A stretch of DNA of 64,000 bases from Candidatus Woesearchaeota archaeon (GTDB lineage Archaea; Nanobdellota; Nanobdellia; Woesearchaeales; SM23-78), in assembly GCA_016930415.1 (NCBI GenBank), contig JAFGGS010000003.1, positions 1-64,000 on the forward strand. Reading direction: 5' to 3'. Below the pieces are notes generated by a model, which saw nothing but the letters and a program-made list of their open reading frames with translations, ran no database searches and was not told where the DNA came from. Positions 37,398 to 47,426 of this stretch are shown here, piece after piece. Both the position numbers and the translations under genes were made by a program. The first letter of the stretch is position 1. The number at the start of each line of letters is the position of its first letter.

Positions 37398-38006
37398 TCA
37401 TTTCTTCATGTAAGCCTTGACTATCACGACGTCCTGGACAGGCCAGTTCTGATGAGGAGGCCTGTTGCCGGTCGCGACGCTCTCGATCTTCTGGACGACG
37501 TCCATGCCCAAGACTACTTTGCCGAAGACCGCATAACCCGGGTTTCCAGGCGCGAAGTCGAGGAACGAGTTGTCGACCGTGCTTATGAAGAACTGGCTCG
37601 TCGCGCTGTCAGGCACGTTGGTCCTGGCCATGGCGATCGTCCCTGCCTTGTTCTTCAGGCCGTTTGACGACTCTAGCTTGATAGGATCAGCAGGCTCTTT
37701 CTGGACGCCATCAGGAGAGAATCCTCCGCCCTGGATCATGAAGCCCTTCATCACCCTGTGGAATATCAATCCGTCGTAGAACCCGCTGTTCACGTAAGAG
37801 ACAAAGTTCTCTACAGTCACAGGAGACGCGCTCCTGTTAAGCTCTATCTCTATGTTACCCATGCTGGTCTCTAAGACCGCTACCTCTCCCATTGAAGCAC
37901 CTCCTTCTGGCTTGCAGCCCTGCAAAACAAGGGCTGATACGATTGACAAGACAAGAAACAAAGCGAACAAGACACCGCTATGCTTACATCCCCTCAAAAA
38001 AACCAC
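37398..38006 (-). CDS. Peptidyl-prolyl cis-trans isomerase (cyclophilin), predicted lipoprotein/secreted
   Basis: NFVSYVNSGFYDGLIFHRVMKGFMIQGGGF; SQFFISTVDNSFLDF; lipobox-like ALVLQGC. Confidence 0.95.
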   Translation of the reverse strand: MVFLRGCKHSGVLFALFLVLSIVSALVLQGCKPEGGASMGEVAVLETSMGNIEIELNRSASPVTVENFVSYVNSGFYDGLIFHRVMKGFMIQGGGFSPDGVQKEPADPIKLESSNGLKNKAGTIAMARTNVPDSATSQFFISTVDNSFLDFAPGNPGYAVFGKVVLGMDVVQKIESVATGNRPPHQNWPVQDVVIVKAYMKK

Positions 38007-38095
38007 CTCGATTAATATGAAGGCTTGCGCAGGGATTTATAAAAATTGCCCTTGTTTCATCAAATATTTAAACTCGAAGCATCGATTGTCATCTC

Positions 38096-39025
38096 ATGAA
38101 GGTCCTAGTCACCGGCGGGTGCGGCTTTGTCGGAAGCCATGTTGTCGATGCATTGATTGCTAAGGGTCATGAGGTTCTTATCTTTGACAATTTGTCTACG
38201 GGAAAGAAGGATTACATCCCGAAGAGCGCAACGCTCTACAAGGGGGACATAACCAAGTTCAAGAACCTCGACAAGGCATTCTCCAGGTTCAAGCCCGAAG
38301 TAGTCGTCCACACCGCAGCCCAGGTGATGCTGAGAAGAAGCCTTGAAGACCCTGTGTTCGATGCAAGGGTCAATTTCATCGGCACCTTGAACGTCATGGA
38401 GGCTTGCCAGAAACATAAGGACAGCGTCAAGAAAGTCATATATACTGGTACTGGAGGAGCGGCTTACGGAGACCCGAAGAAGCTCCCCGTGGCAGAAGAA
38501 GCCGAGAAGATCCCGCTCTCGCCTTATGGCTGCTCAAAGGTCTCTGCAGAGTTCTACGTCAGGTCTTACTCGATCAACAATGGTTTTGATCACTTGATAT
38601 TCAGGTTCGGGAACGTATACGGGCCAAGGGATGACGCGGGTACCAAGCGAGTGATTCCTGTGTTCGTGGAAGGGCTTACCAAGGGGAAGGAGTTCTCGAT
38701 CTTCGGAGACGGCAAGCAGACAAGGGATTTCTTGTTCGTGAAGGACATATCAAAGCTCGTGGCTGATAACGTGGACAAGAAGACCGGGGGCAAGACTTAC
38801 AACTTAGCGTCTGGCGAGGGCATATCTGTTAATGATGTGTACAAGGTTGTGGCCAAGGCATTAGGGATCGATAAGGATGCTCCTCACAAGGAAGCCATCA
38901 AAGGCGAGGTAAGGTTCATCTTCTTGGATATCAAGAAGGCAAGAAGAGAGCTTGGCTTCAAGCCCACTAGTTTCGAGGATGGGATGAAGGAGACTGTCGA
39001 GTGGTTCAAGGGCTTGAAGAAGTGA
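38096..39025 (+). CDS. NAD-dependent epimerase (UDP-glucose 4-epimerase-like)
   Basis: MKVLVTGGCGFVGSHVVDALIAKGHEVLIFDNLSTG; SPYGCSKVSAEFY. Confidence 0.92.
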   Translation: MKVLVTGGCGFVGSHVVDALIAKGHEVLIFDNLSTGKKDYIPKSATLYKGDITKFKNLDKAFSRFKPEVVVHTAAQVMLRRSLEDPVFDARVNFIGTLNVMEACQKHKDSVKKVIYTGTGGAAYGDPKKLPVAEEAEKIPLSPYGCSKVSAEFYVRSYSINNGFDHLIFRFGNVYGPRDDAGTKRVIPVFVEGLTKGKEFSIFGDGKQTRDFLFVKDISKLVADNVDKKTGGKTYNLASGEGISVNDVYKVVAKALGIDKDAPHKEAIKGEVRFIFLDIKKARRELGFKPTSFEDGMKETVEWFKGLKK

Positions 39026-39120
39026 AAACAGTTATATACTGCTTCTGACATACTATACTCACGGGTTTTTCCGGCTTTTCGGGATTGCTCATCTGAAAAC
39101 AATTTGGGAGGATTGGTATT

Positions 39121-40206
39121 ATGAGAAAACTACGTGCTGGCGTGCTCGCAGCGACTGGTGCTGTGGGTCAGAATTATGTGCATCTGCTCAGGGATCATCC
39201 TTGGTTTGAAATCACTTTCTTGGCAGCGTCTAAGGATTCTAAATCTTTCGAGGAGGCGGTGTCTGCAAGGGGTTGGTTCATGGGTCAGGACATCCCTGCT
39301 GATGTCAGGAAGCTTCGCGTCTTTGAAGCGTCTAACCTCGAGGCTGCTTTGGATGGGTGTGACTTTGTCTTCAGCGCGCTTGACAAAGATGTGGCTAAGG
39401 ATCTTGAGATGAAGTATGCCAAGGCAGGCCTTCCTGTAGTGTCAAACGCATCTGCTTATAGAGGAGATCCTTTTGTCCCCATGCTCATGCCTGAAATCAA
39501 CGCAGACCATATAAGAGTCATACCTGCGCAGCAGAGAAGATATGGCTTTAAGGATGGGTTCATAGTAGTGAAGCCTAACTGTTCCCTTCAATCTTATATG
39601 AAGCCGATCCACGCGCTTATGGCAGCGGGCTATAATGTTGACAGGCTTATCGTGCACACCCAGCAGGCTGCGAGCGGCGCAGGCAGGCCTGGCGTGTCTG
39701 CCCTGGATCTCATCGATAATGTGGTGCCCTTCATCTCAGGGGAGGAGGAGAAGTCCGAAAGAGAGCCCTTGAAGATACTTGGAAGCGTTGACAATGACAA
39801 AGGAATTGTTGATTATGAAGGATTAGCAATATCTGCTACGTGCACTAGAGTTCCAGTGCGTGACGGCCACTTGGCTTCAGTCAACATCTCGTTCAGAGGC
39901 AAGAAGCCCTCTGCTGACCAGATACGCTTGGCCTGGGCGTTGTATAGGCGCGAGCCTCAGGAGCTTGGCTTGCTTTTCGCACCAGACCAGCCAATCATTT
40001 ATAGGGATGAGCCAAACAGGCCTCAGCCAGTGCTTGACAGGGACTCTGGCAACGGTATGGCCGTGACTGCAGGTAGGCTTCGAGAGTGCCCTGTGTTCGA
40101 TTACAAGTTCGTATGCCTAAGCCACAACACGGTGAGAGGGGCTGCTGGTGGAGGCATCCTTAATGCAGAACTGTTGTATGCCAAGGATTGTCTGAAGCCG
40201 AGATAG
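39121..40206 (+). CDS. asd: Aspartate-semialdehyde dehydrogenase
   Basis: GVLAATGAVGQNYVHLLRDHPWFEITFLAAS; VVKPNCSLQSYMKPIHAL; QAASGAGRPGV. Confidence 0.93.
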   Translation: MRKLRAGVLAATGAVGQNYVHLLRDHPWFEITFLAASKDSKSFEEAVSARGWFMGQDIPADVRKLRVFEASNLEAALDGCDFVFSALDKDVAKDLEMKYAKAGLPVVSNASAYRGDPFVPMLMPEINADHIRVIPAQQRRYGFKDGFIVVKPNCSLQSYMKPIHALMAAGYNVDRLIVHTQQAASGAGRPGVSALDLIDNVVPFISGEEEKSEREPLKILGSVDNDKGIVDYEGLAISATCTRVPVRDGHLASVNISFRGKKPSADQIRLAWALYRREPQELGLLFAPDQPIIYRDEPNRPQPVLDRDSGNGMAVTAGRLRECPVFDYKFVCLSHNTVRGAAGGGILNAELLYAKDCLKPR

Positions 40207-40257
40207 AAAGCAAAACTTGTATTAACAGAGAAAAGGCAGGCTAGGACGACAAGAGTC

Positions 40258-40809
40258 TCAGAACTTCTTCACGAAGTAGACTTCTTTAGTCTTTCCTTTA
40301 TCTATCCTCTTGATGAATCCTCGCTTCTCAAGGTTTGCTAGCATAAGCGAGAGTCCTGTCTTTGAGGTGTCTGTCCTGTAACGCAAAGTGGATTGTTTTA
40401 TGCCGTCTTGCTCATGCACGGCTTTCAATACTTTCTGCTCGTCCGACGTGAAGCCTGCGAGGAAGGCCTTGAACTCGTCTTTTTCGCGCTCTTCTTTCTT
40501 GGCGGACTCAAGAGCCTTTGCGACTGTCTTGTGATGCTTCTCCATCTCTTCCTGGGTCTTGTCGATGAACGAGAGGTATATTCCAAGGAACAATAGCGCT
40601 GCAGACACTGCGCCTCCGACCAGGTACATCCAGAGGTTGGCGTTCTCCTCGTCATGGAGGCATGTGCCGTCTGACAAGTAGCATGAGCCGGTCTCTCCTA
40701 TGATGCTGTTTATGTAGTAGCCTTCACGCACCTTGAAGCCGATGACGGTCAGGCCTATGATTATCGCGATGCCGATTATTATCAATCCGAGCTTCTTTTG
40801 TTTCATCAA
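40258..40809 (-). CDS. Membrane-anchored winged-helix regulator with 2 TM and an extracytoplasmic Cys/His loop
   Basis: Two hydrophobic segments flank YYINSIIGETGSCYLSDGTCLHDEENAN; C-terminal TSDEQKVLKAVHEQDGIKQSTLRYRTDTSKTGLSLMLANLEKRGFIKR. Confidence 0.85.
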   Translation of the reverse strand: MMKQKKLGLIIIGIAIIIGLTVIGFKVREGYYINSIIGETGSCYLSDGTCLHDEENANLWMYLVGGAVSAALLFLGIYLSFIDKTQEEMEKHHKTVAKALESAKKEEREKDEFKAFLAGFTSDEQKVLKAVHEQDGIKQSTLRYRTDTSKTGLSLMLANLEKRGFIKRIDKGKTKEVYFVKKF

Positions 40810-40884
40810 GGCCTTGAGTGCGCTTCAGCATATATAAATCTTGTTTTGCCTGCAAAAGAAAACCTTGCGCTTAGAAAACCTCTT

Positions 40885-40893
40885 TTAAACGTT
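40885..40893. repeat. TTAAACGTT direct-repeat copy 1 (candidate operator)
   Basis: Identical 9-mer at 40916, in the divergent promoter region between wHTH and HMA genes. Confidence 0.5.
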
Positions 40894-40915
40894 AAAAAAA
40901 GCATATTTACAGGAA

Positions 40916-40924
40916 TTAAACGTT
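40916..40924. repeat. TTAAACGTT direct-repeat copy 2 (candidate operator)
   Basis: Exactly 31 bp from copy 1. Confidence 0.5.
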
Positions 40925-41025
40925 CTTAGCTCAATGGAGAATGGGGAAAGGTAGTAATAAAACTCAGCACATCTGGGTCTGAAGAAAGAAAAATGTCTTG
41001 TAAAGGAAAGGAGGATTGGTTTTGT

Positions 41026-41229
41026 ATGAAGAAGGTCACGATCAGCATCAAGGGGATGCATTGCAGGAGCTGCGAGGAGCTCATCAAGGACGCGCTTGGA
41101 GAGCAGAAAGGGATCAAGAGCGTGAAGGTCTCACATGAGGAGGGAAGCGCAGTCGTCGAGTTTGATGATACAAAGTCTGATGAGAAGACCATCAGGGATA
41201 TCATCAGGAAAGAGGGCTACGAGACCTAA
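41026..41229 (+). CDS. Heavy-metal-associated (HMA) domain protein, CopZ-like metallochaperone
   Basis: MKKVTISIKGMHCRSCEELIKDALGEQKGIKSVKVSHEEGSAVVEF; GGAGG upstream; start trimmed from 40993. Confidence 0.92.
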   Translation: MKKVTISIKGMHCRSCEELIKDALGEQKGIKSVKVSHEEGSAVVEFDDTKSDEKTIRDIIRKEGYET

Positions 41230-41261
41230 GAAGAGCAGATGATGCTAAGAAGCAGGAGAGG

Positions 41262-42770
41262 TTGATTCACATGGCGATTATAAGACAAGGATTCATTGCG
41301 AAAGGCACGACGTGCGAGAGCTGCGCTAAGATAATAGAGCGGCAGGCCTTGAAGGTCAAGGGGGTTGAAGATGTCAGTTTCGACTATCCGTCCGAGACTG
41401 GCGTCGTCACGTTTGACAGCAAGAAGACTGATATTGACACGATACTCTACAGGATCGAGAAGAAGGGTTACACCTGCCTGATCCTTGACGATTCAAAAGC
41501 AGGCCCTGACGCTGGCGGGGCGAATAACAACTGGCTTGGCTGGACCTTTGCAGTCATAGGGATACTTATCGCAGGATACTTCCTACTGAACCTAGTGGAC
41601 AGCATCTCTCTTCCGACAATAAGCCAGAACATGGGCTACGGCCTCTTGTTCATCGTGGGCCTCCTCACTGGCTTCCACTGCATCGCGATGTGCGGCGGAT
41701 TCGTCGTAGGCTACACTGCAAAGGACGCGCAGGAAGGCAGGAGCTCTCATAAGTCTCATTTATTATACGGCGTAGGAAAGACCTTGTCCTACACTATCAT
41801 AGGAGCCGCGTTTGGTCTCTTAGGGTCTATCATAGCGTTCACTCCTGGGATGAGGGGCACGATCGGCCTGCTCGCAGGATTATTCCTGGTCCTGTTCGGC
41901 CTGAAGATGCTAAACGTCTTCCCTGCCTTGAGAAAGATCCAGTTCAAGACACCTGCATTTGTTTCAAGGTTCGTGGGCAAGAGCTCAAAGCAGACCAAGA
42001 GCCCCCTAGTTATTGGGCTGCTTAACGGGCTCATGATTGCCTGCGGACCTTTGCAGGCGATCTACGTCATGGCAGCAGGCACAGGCAGCATGATCGAGGG
42101 TGCGAAGATCCTCTTCGTCTTCGGCCTAGGGACTTTGCCTGTCATGCTCGGCTTCGGCTACTTCGCAAGCTACATCTCCAGCAGGGCGACCCAGAAGATA
42201 CTGAAGGCATCTGGCGTCGTAGTGATAATACTTGGCCTCGTCATGATGAACAACGGCCTGGTCTTGACAGGCAGCGGCTACGACGCGCAGTCAATAGTAC
42301 AGCTCGTGACTGCGACCCGATCCTCAGGAGGGATTTCAGGCGCAGCGAGCGCATCAGCAGGAAGCGAAGATACAGTAGTGATGAAGGACGGCTATCAGGA
42401 GATAAGGATGGACGTCCTCAGGTCTGGCTGGAGCCCAGACACCTTTGTCCTGAAGAAGGGCGTGCCTGTCAAGTGGATCGTGAACGGCAAGGAGATAACC
42501 GGGTGCAACAACGCGATCCAAGTCCCAAAGTATGGGCTCAATTTCAAGATAACGCCTGGAGAGCAGACTATCGAGTTCACGCCTGACGAGTCCGGCGTCG
42601 TTCGCTGGAGCTGCTGGATGGGAATGATTCCAGGCACGTTCATAGTCAAGGACGACATCGACTTGTCAGACACTGAAGCGGTCCAGAAGGAGATTGCAAG
42701 CATACCTGCCTCCAAGCCTGCAGGAACCTGTGGTGCGGGCGCTGGCGGCGGATGCGGATGCGGTGGATGA
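41262..42770 (+). CDS. HMA-SafE(TauE-like)-cupredoxin fusion membrane protein with Cys/Gly-rich tail
   Basis: N-term GTTCESCAKIIERQ; GLLTGFHCIAMCGGFVVGY; C-term SGWSPDTFVLKKGVPVKWIVNGKEITGCNNAI...RWSCWMGMIPGTFIV; tail CGAGAGGGCGCGG. Confidence 0.9.
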   Translation: MIHMAIIRQGFIAKGTTCESCAKIIERQALKVKGVEDVSFDYPSETGVVTFDSKKTDIDTILYRIEKKGYTCLILDDSKAGPDAGGANNNWLGWTFAVIGILIAGYFLLNLVDSISLPTISQNMGYGLLFIVGLLTGFHCIAMCGGFVVGYTAKDAQEGRSSHKSHLLYGVGKTLSYTIIGAAFGLLGSIIAFTPGMRGTIGLLAGLFLVLFGLKMLNVFPALRKIQFKTPAFVSRFVGKSSKQTKSPLVIGLLNGLMIACGPLQAIYVMAAGTGSMIEGAKILFVFGLGTLPVMLGFGYFASYISSRATQKILKASGVVVIILGLVMMNNGLVLTGSGYDAQSIVQLVTATRSSGGISGAASASAGSEDTVVMKDGYQEIRMDVLRSGWSPDTFVLKKGVPVKWIVNGKEITGCNNAIQVPKYGLNFKITPGEQTIEFTPDESGVVRWSCWMGMIPGTFIVKDDIDLSDTEAVQKEIASIPASKPAGTCGAGAGGGCGCGG

Positions 42771-43126
42771 AGATGAGAAGGATATTGATTCTAGCGTTAG
42801 TGGTGTTGTCAGCAGCGGCAGTGCTCGCGCTATCAGGATGCTCGCAGCAGTCGATAAACCTGCAGCCGTTCGCGCAGTGCCTCACCGAGAAGGACGTCAC
42901 CATGTTCGGCACCACGTGGTGCTCTCACTGCCAGGCCCAGAAGGAGCTCTTTGGAAGCTCATTCGAGGAGGTGCACTTCGTGGATTGCGATGCAAGGCCT
43001 GGCGAATGCCAGCAGAACGGCGTAGAGGCGTATCCTACCTGGAAGATCAACAACACAAGCTACTTGGGAGAGCAGTCCTTGGAGAGGTTGGCGTTCCTTA
43101 GCGGGTGCAACCTGCCGGCACAATGA
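42767..43126 (+). CDS. Thioredoxin-like lipoprotein (VKOR-associated Trx-like type)
   Basis: Lipobox LALSGC; CLTEKDVTMFGTTWCSHCQAQKELFGSSFEEVHFVDC; GVEAYPTWKI; ATGA overlap with upstream gene. Confidence 0.88.
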   Translation: MKMRRILILALVVLSAAAVLALSGCSQQSINLQPFAQCLTEKDVTMFGTTWCSHCQAQKELFGSSFEEVHFVDCDARPGECQQNGVEAYPTWKINNTSYLGEQSLERLAFLSGCNLPAQ

Positions 43127-43206
43127 ACGCTTTAACGGTTTGATGATTGGATTTTCCAAAAATTAAAAAACAGCAGTATCAAAGGAGATAGAGGAGAGGT
43201 GTAAGC

Positions 43207-45366
43207 ATGAAGAAAGTGGTCTTGGACGTCAAGGGGATGCATTGCGCTAGCTGCTCGACCCTGCTTGACAGGACCTTGAGCCGGATCGACGGCGTCAAGG
43301 CGGCGAACGTCAACCTGACGACTGAGAAAGCCACTGTGGAGTTCGAGGAGGGCAAGGCTCATGTGTCCCAGTTCATCAAGGCCATAGAGTCAAAGGGCTA
43401 CGGCGCGAGCGAATCCGCTAATGGGATGAAGTCTGGGATGCTTGACAAGCACGCGGAGCTTGATTCCTTGAAGAAGAAGCTCTTGATCGGATTGTTCTTT
43501 GCAGTGCCCGCGTTCATCATCGGGATGTTCATAATGGGCGAGCAGCTCCCTTACAAGAGCCTGATTCTTCTCGTGCTGGCAACTCCAGTCCAGTTCTACC
43601 TCGGGTTTGACATGTATAGGTCTGCGTTCCAGGCCTTGAAGGGCTTTAGCGCCAACATGGACTCGCTAATAGTCCTTGGCACGAGCGCGGCGTATTTCTA
43701 CAGCGTATACGTAGTCATCACAGGCGGGATGCACACCTACTTCGAGGCGAGCGCGGTCCTGATAACAATAGTCATATTCGGAAGATACCTTGAGGCAAAG
43801 GCCAAGGGCAAGACCACGGACGCCATAAAGAAACTTATAGGCTTGAAGCCTAAGACTGCGTGCGTGATCCGCGAAGACCAGGAGGTCAGGATACCTGTTG
43901 ATGACGTGAAGGTCGGGGACCTTATACTGGTCCGACCTGGCGAGAAGATCCCTGTCGACGGAGTTATCGGCGAGGGTCATTCATCTGTCGATGAGAGCAT
44001 GATAACTGGCGAGTCCATTCCTGTCGAGAAGAAGGAAGGGGACCAGGTCATAGGCGCGACCATCAACAAGACGGGCGCGTTCCAGTTCAAGGCTTCGAAG
44101 GTCGGGGCAAAGACCACTCTTGCAAGGATAATAAAGCTGGTCGAGGACGCTCAAGGCAGCAAGGCGCCGATTCAGCGTTTCGCAGACGAGGTTTCAGCTT
44201 ATTTCGTGCCTGTCGTGCTCCTAATCGCGATTGTCACTTTTACGACGTGGATGATTGTAAAAGGCGACCTTAGCTTTGCTCTCGTCGCAGCGATTTCAGT
44301 CCTTGTAATCGCGTGTCCGTGCGCGCTTGGCCTTGCGACTCCGACCGCGATAATGGTCGGCACAGGCAAGGGCGCAAGCAACGGAGTCCTGATCAAGGGC
44401 GGAGAGGCTCTTGAGACTGCTCACAGGATAAAGCACGTCGTCCTGGACAAGACAGGCACGATCACTGAAGGCAAGCCAAGCCTGACTGATATAGAGTCAG
44501 ACATGGATAGTGGCAAGTTCCTGCACGTCGCGGCTTCCCTTGAGAAGATGAGCGAGCACCCGCTCGCAGAGGCTATCGTCAAGGCTCACAAGGGCAGCTT
44601 CGAGAAGGTCGAGGGTTTCAAGGCCATCCCAGGCCACGGAGTCCATGGGAATATCCGTCATAAAGAGTATTTTCTTGGCAACAAGAAGCTGATGGATGAC
44701 TTTGGCATCCCGATCGCTGACTACGAGAGCCAGGCGAGTAGGCTGGAGTCAGAGGGAAAAACAGTGATGTTCCTTGCTGAAGGGAAGAGTCTCTTAGGAG
44801 TCGTGGCTGTCGCTGACAGGATAAAGGAGAGCTCTAAGCGCGCAGTCCAGGAGCTGATGGACCTAGGCATCACTCCTCACATGATAACAGGCGACAACGA
44901 GCGGACGGCAAAAGCGATAGCGTCGCAAGTCGGCATCAAGGATTACTTCGCAGAGGTCTTGCCAGAGGACAAGGCAGGCCACGTGAAGGAGCTGCAGAAG
45001 CATGGCAAGGTAGCCATGGTCGGTGATGGCATAAACGACGCGCCCGCGCTTGCCCAGGCAGACATAGGCATCGCCATGGGTTCAGGCACTGACGTCGCGA
45101 TGGAGACTGGTAACGTCGTGCTCATGAAAGATGATCTTCTGGATGTCGCAAAGGCGATTCGCCTGAGCAGAGCAACCATGAGCAAGATCCGGCAGAACAT
45201 GTTCTGGGCCCTAGCCTACAACGTGGCAGGGATCCCGATCGCCGCGGGAGTGTTCTACGTCTGGACTGGCTGGCTCTTGAATCCCATGATAGCCGGAGGC
45301 GCGATGGCCTTGAGCAGCGTGAGCGTGGTCAGCAACAGCCTGCTGTTGAAGATGAAGAGGATATGA
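43207..45366 (+). CDS. copA: Copper-translocating P1B-type ATPase
   Basis: GMHCASC HMA; CPC in [61 protein letters not shown]. Confidence 0.96.
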   Translation: MKKVVLDVKGMHCASCSTLLDRTLSRIDGVKAANVNLTTEKATVEFEEGKAHVSQFIKAIESKGYGASESANGMKSGMLDKHAELDSLKKKLLIGLFFAVPAFIIGMFIMGEQLPYKSLILLVLATPVQFYLGFDMYRSAFQALKGFSANMDSLIVLGTSAAYFYSVYVVITGGMHTYFEASAVLITIVIFGRYLEAKAKGKTTDAIKKLIGLKPKTACVIREDQEVRIPVDDVKVGDLILVRPGEKIPVDGVIGEGHSSVDESMITGESIPVEKKEGDQVIGATINKTGAFQFKASKVGAKTTLARIIKLVEDAQGSKAPIQRFADEVSAYFVPVVLLIAIVTFTTWMIVKGDLSFALVAAISVLVIACPCALGLATPTAIMVGTGKGASNGVLIKGGEALETAHRIKHVVLDKTGTITEGKPSLTDIESDMDSGKFLHVAASLEKMSEHPLAEAIVKAHKGSFEKVEGFKAIPGHGVHGNIRHKEYFLGNKKLMDDFGIPIADYESQASRLESEGKTVMFLAEGKSLLGVVAVADRIKESSKRAVQELMDLGITPHMITGDNERTAKAIASQVGIKDYFAEVLPEDKAGHVKELQKHGKVAMVGDGINDAPALAQADIGIAMGSGTDVAMETGNVVLMKDDLLDVAKAIRLSRATMSKIRQNMFWALAYNVAGIPIAAGVFYVWTGWLLNPMIAGGAMALSSVSVVSNSLLLKMKRI

Positions 45367-45446
45367 AATAAAAAAAAAGGAGTAAAAGCCAGCGCAGAAT
45401 CGCATCCTCAATAGATTTCGCGCTGGGTTGATTGATAAAAGAAAAC

Positions 45447-46832
45447 TCAAACAATCCTCTTATACAGCCACTCCTTCCTCTTGAAGTAGAAGTACAAGAC
45501 CAATCCTAAAGAGACTATGTTAGAGATTGGATAGGCCGCCCAGATCCCCATCTCTCCTATCTTCAGAACAAAGACAAGCACTGAGCTGATTATTATCAGG
45601 GCTCCTGCCTGGAAGACTGCTTGCATCATGGCTTGGGTTGTCTTGCCAGCTGCCTTGAGCGCGCCCATTATCGCCATCTGCATGCCTATGAGCCCGAATG
45701 TGAGCGCCATCCACCTGATAAAGGTGGTCGATAATGCTATCACCTTATCTTCCCCAGGGACAAAGAAGGTGTTTATCGGCTCTGCAAATATGAATATGAC
45801 GGCACCTAAAGCCAGAAGGGTCCAGAATCCTATCTTCATGCCAGTTCCAAGTATCTTGTCTGCTCGCTCGTATTGCTTGGCTCCGATGTTGTTTCCTACA
45901 AGGGCGGTGGTCCCGATCGAGAAACCCACTGCTGGGATGATGATAAAGCTTAGCATCCGAGCTCCGATGCCATAAGCCGCGACAACCGTCGTTCCTAGCG
46001 TCGAGACGACGAATATCATGGCGAACATGCCAAAGGACCTTGATGAAAACTCCAGCGAGGATGGGACTCCTAGCCTGAAGAGTTGTTTCATCCAGGGTGC
46101 CTTGAGCTTCAGGTAGCCCATTCTCAGCTTTATGCCGTGCGTGCCGAGCCATAGGGAGAAGAGCCCTATCAGTGCCGAAAGAGATGCCGTCACGAACGTC
46201 GCCCATGCGACGCCAGCCACTCCCATCGCAGGGATGAACTTCCATCCGAACATGAACAAGGGGTCTAGGAAGAAGTTGAGTATAACTGTCGCCAATATGA
46301 CTATCATCGGGAACTTAACCTCACCCACTCCTCTTAAGGATGATTGGAAGACCATGTAGATGAACATGGCGACGACGGTGAGGAACGATATCTGAAGGTA
46401 AGACGTCGCATTTGGCAGTACTGCAGGGTCGCTTGTAAGCAGCGAGAGGAGCGGGCCTGACAGGAAGTAACCTGCCGTGCTCATCACAAGCGATATCAAC
46501 GTGACAAGGGAGAGGGTCTGCCCTGTAGATAAGGAGACTCCTTTCTCGTCCCCTTTGCCGTTGTACTGCGCTACAAGGATGGCGCCTGCCATGGTGAATC
46601 CTGTCGCGAAGGAGATTATGAAGAACAGTATGGGAAAACTAAGCGAGACCGCGGCTACTGCTGCTTCTCCGAGGCGCCCTACCCAGAAAGTATCGATTAG
46701 CTGGTAGAGTGTCTGGAGGATGTTCGCGAATATTACAGGGATCGATATCTTGAAGATTGACTTGATCACAGAGCCTTCCAGCAGGTGATGGCTGCGGCCG
46801 CGAGGCTTTTTTGATTGTTCGCGTCTAGGCAT
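45447..46832 (-). CDS. MATE-family efflux transporter
   Basis: ANILQTLYQLIDTFWVGRLGEAAVAAVSLSFPI; about 12 hydrophobic segments. Confidence 0.95.
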   Translation of the reverse strand: MPRREQSKKPRGRSHHLLEGSVIKSIFKISIPVIFANILQTLYQLIDTFWVGRLGEAAVAAVSLSFPILFFIISFATGFTMAGAILVAQYNGKGDEKGVSLSTGQTLSLVTLISLVMSTAGYFLSGPLLSLLTSDPAVLPNATSYLQISFLTVVAMFIYMVFQSSLRGVGEVKFPMIVILATVILNFFLDPLFMFGWKFIPAMGVAGVAWATFVTASLSALIGLFSLWLGTHGIKLRMGYLKLKAPWMKQLFRLGVPSSLEFSSRSFGMFAMIFVVSTLGTTVVAAYGIGARMLSFIIIPAVGFSIGTTALVGNNIGAKQYERADKILGTGMKIGFWTLLALGAVIFIFAEPINTFFVPGEDKVIALSTTFIRWMALTFGLIGMQMAIMGALKAAGKTTQAMMQAVFQAGALIIISSVLVFVLKIGEMGIWAAYPISNIVSLGLVLYFYFKRKEWLYKRIV

Positions 46833-47013
46833 GAGAGCATTGGGACGCCAATGTTTTAAAAAATGATTGCTTGATGCTCAAACCTGTTGCTATAGAATGC
46901 GGTGTCAGGATGCGAGGGCTACATTTGGAAGGAAAGGGGAGGTAAGTGAAAAACAGAGAGGACGTTAAGCCTAAGAATCTTTAATGCTCCTGTTTTCTTT
47001 CCCCGATAGGAGT

Positions 47014-47286
47014 TCAAGCCTTTGGCAACAGCTTCTTCACGTCTTCAGGCCAGCCGTCGCCTTTTGTGCCTATCATCGCTTGGCCGTTTGGCAACAGGTT
47101 GACTGGTACGCTTTCTTGGCCTAGGCTATCGGCCACTTTCTTTCTTATGCACTTGGCTTGGCTTGGCCCTTTGCAGTAGAGGTTTGAGAATATGAATAAT
47201 GGGGCTTCTTTTGTCTTGTCGTTGGCGTATTCCTTGAACATGTTGCAAGTGGTGTAGTATGGGCAGTCTGACATTTTGCACCTCAA
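47014..47286 (-). CDS. Small Cys4-motif protein, function unknown
   Basis: MSDCPYYTTCNMFKEYAND...NLYCKGPSQAKCIRKKVADSLGQESVPVNLLPNG; actual start probably the internal Met before SDCPYY. Confidence 0.8.
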   Translation of the reverse strand: MRCKMSDCPYYTTCNMFKEYANDKTKEAPLFIFSNLYCKGPSQAKCIRKKVADSLGQESVPVNLLPNGQAMIGTKGDGWPEDVKKLLPKA

Positions 47287-47294
47287 GTGATGAG

Positions 47295-47307
47295 TTTTCA
47301 GTGAAAA
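47295..47307. promoter_or_regulatory. Candidate operator palindrome TTTTCAGTGAAAA
   Basis: Perfect 6-bp inverted arms around a central G, in the Lrp/Cys4 divergent intergenic region. Confidence 0.4.
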
Positions 47308-47426
47308 TCATTTTTTGCTAAGCCGAAACTGTAGCTTTACCATTTATAAATATATCTAGAAATATTTTTAAAATTTAAAACAAATAGTTTATAAAATAAA
47401 CAATAAACACAGATGGCAGAGGAGAA

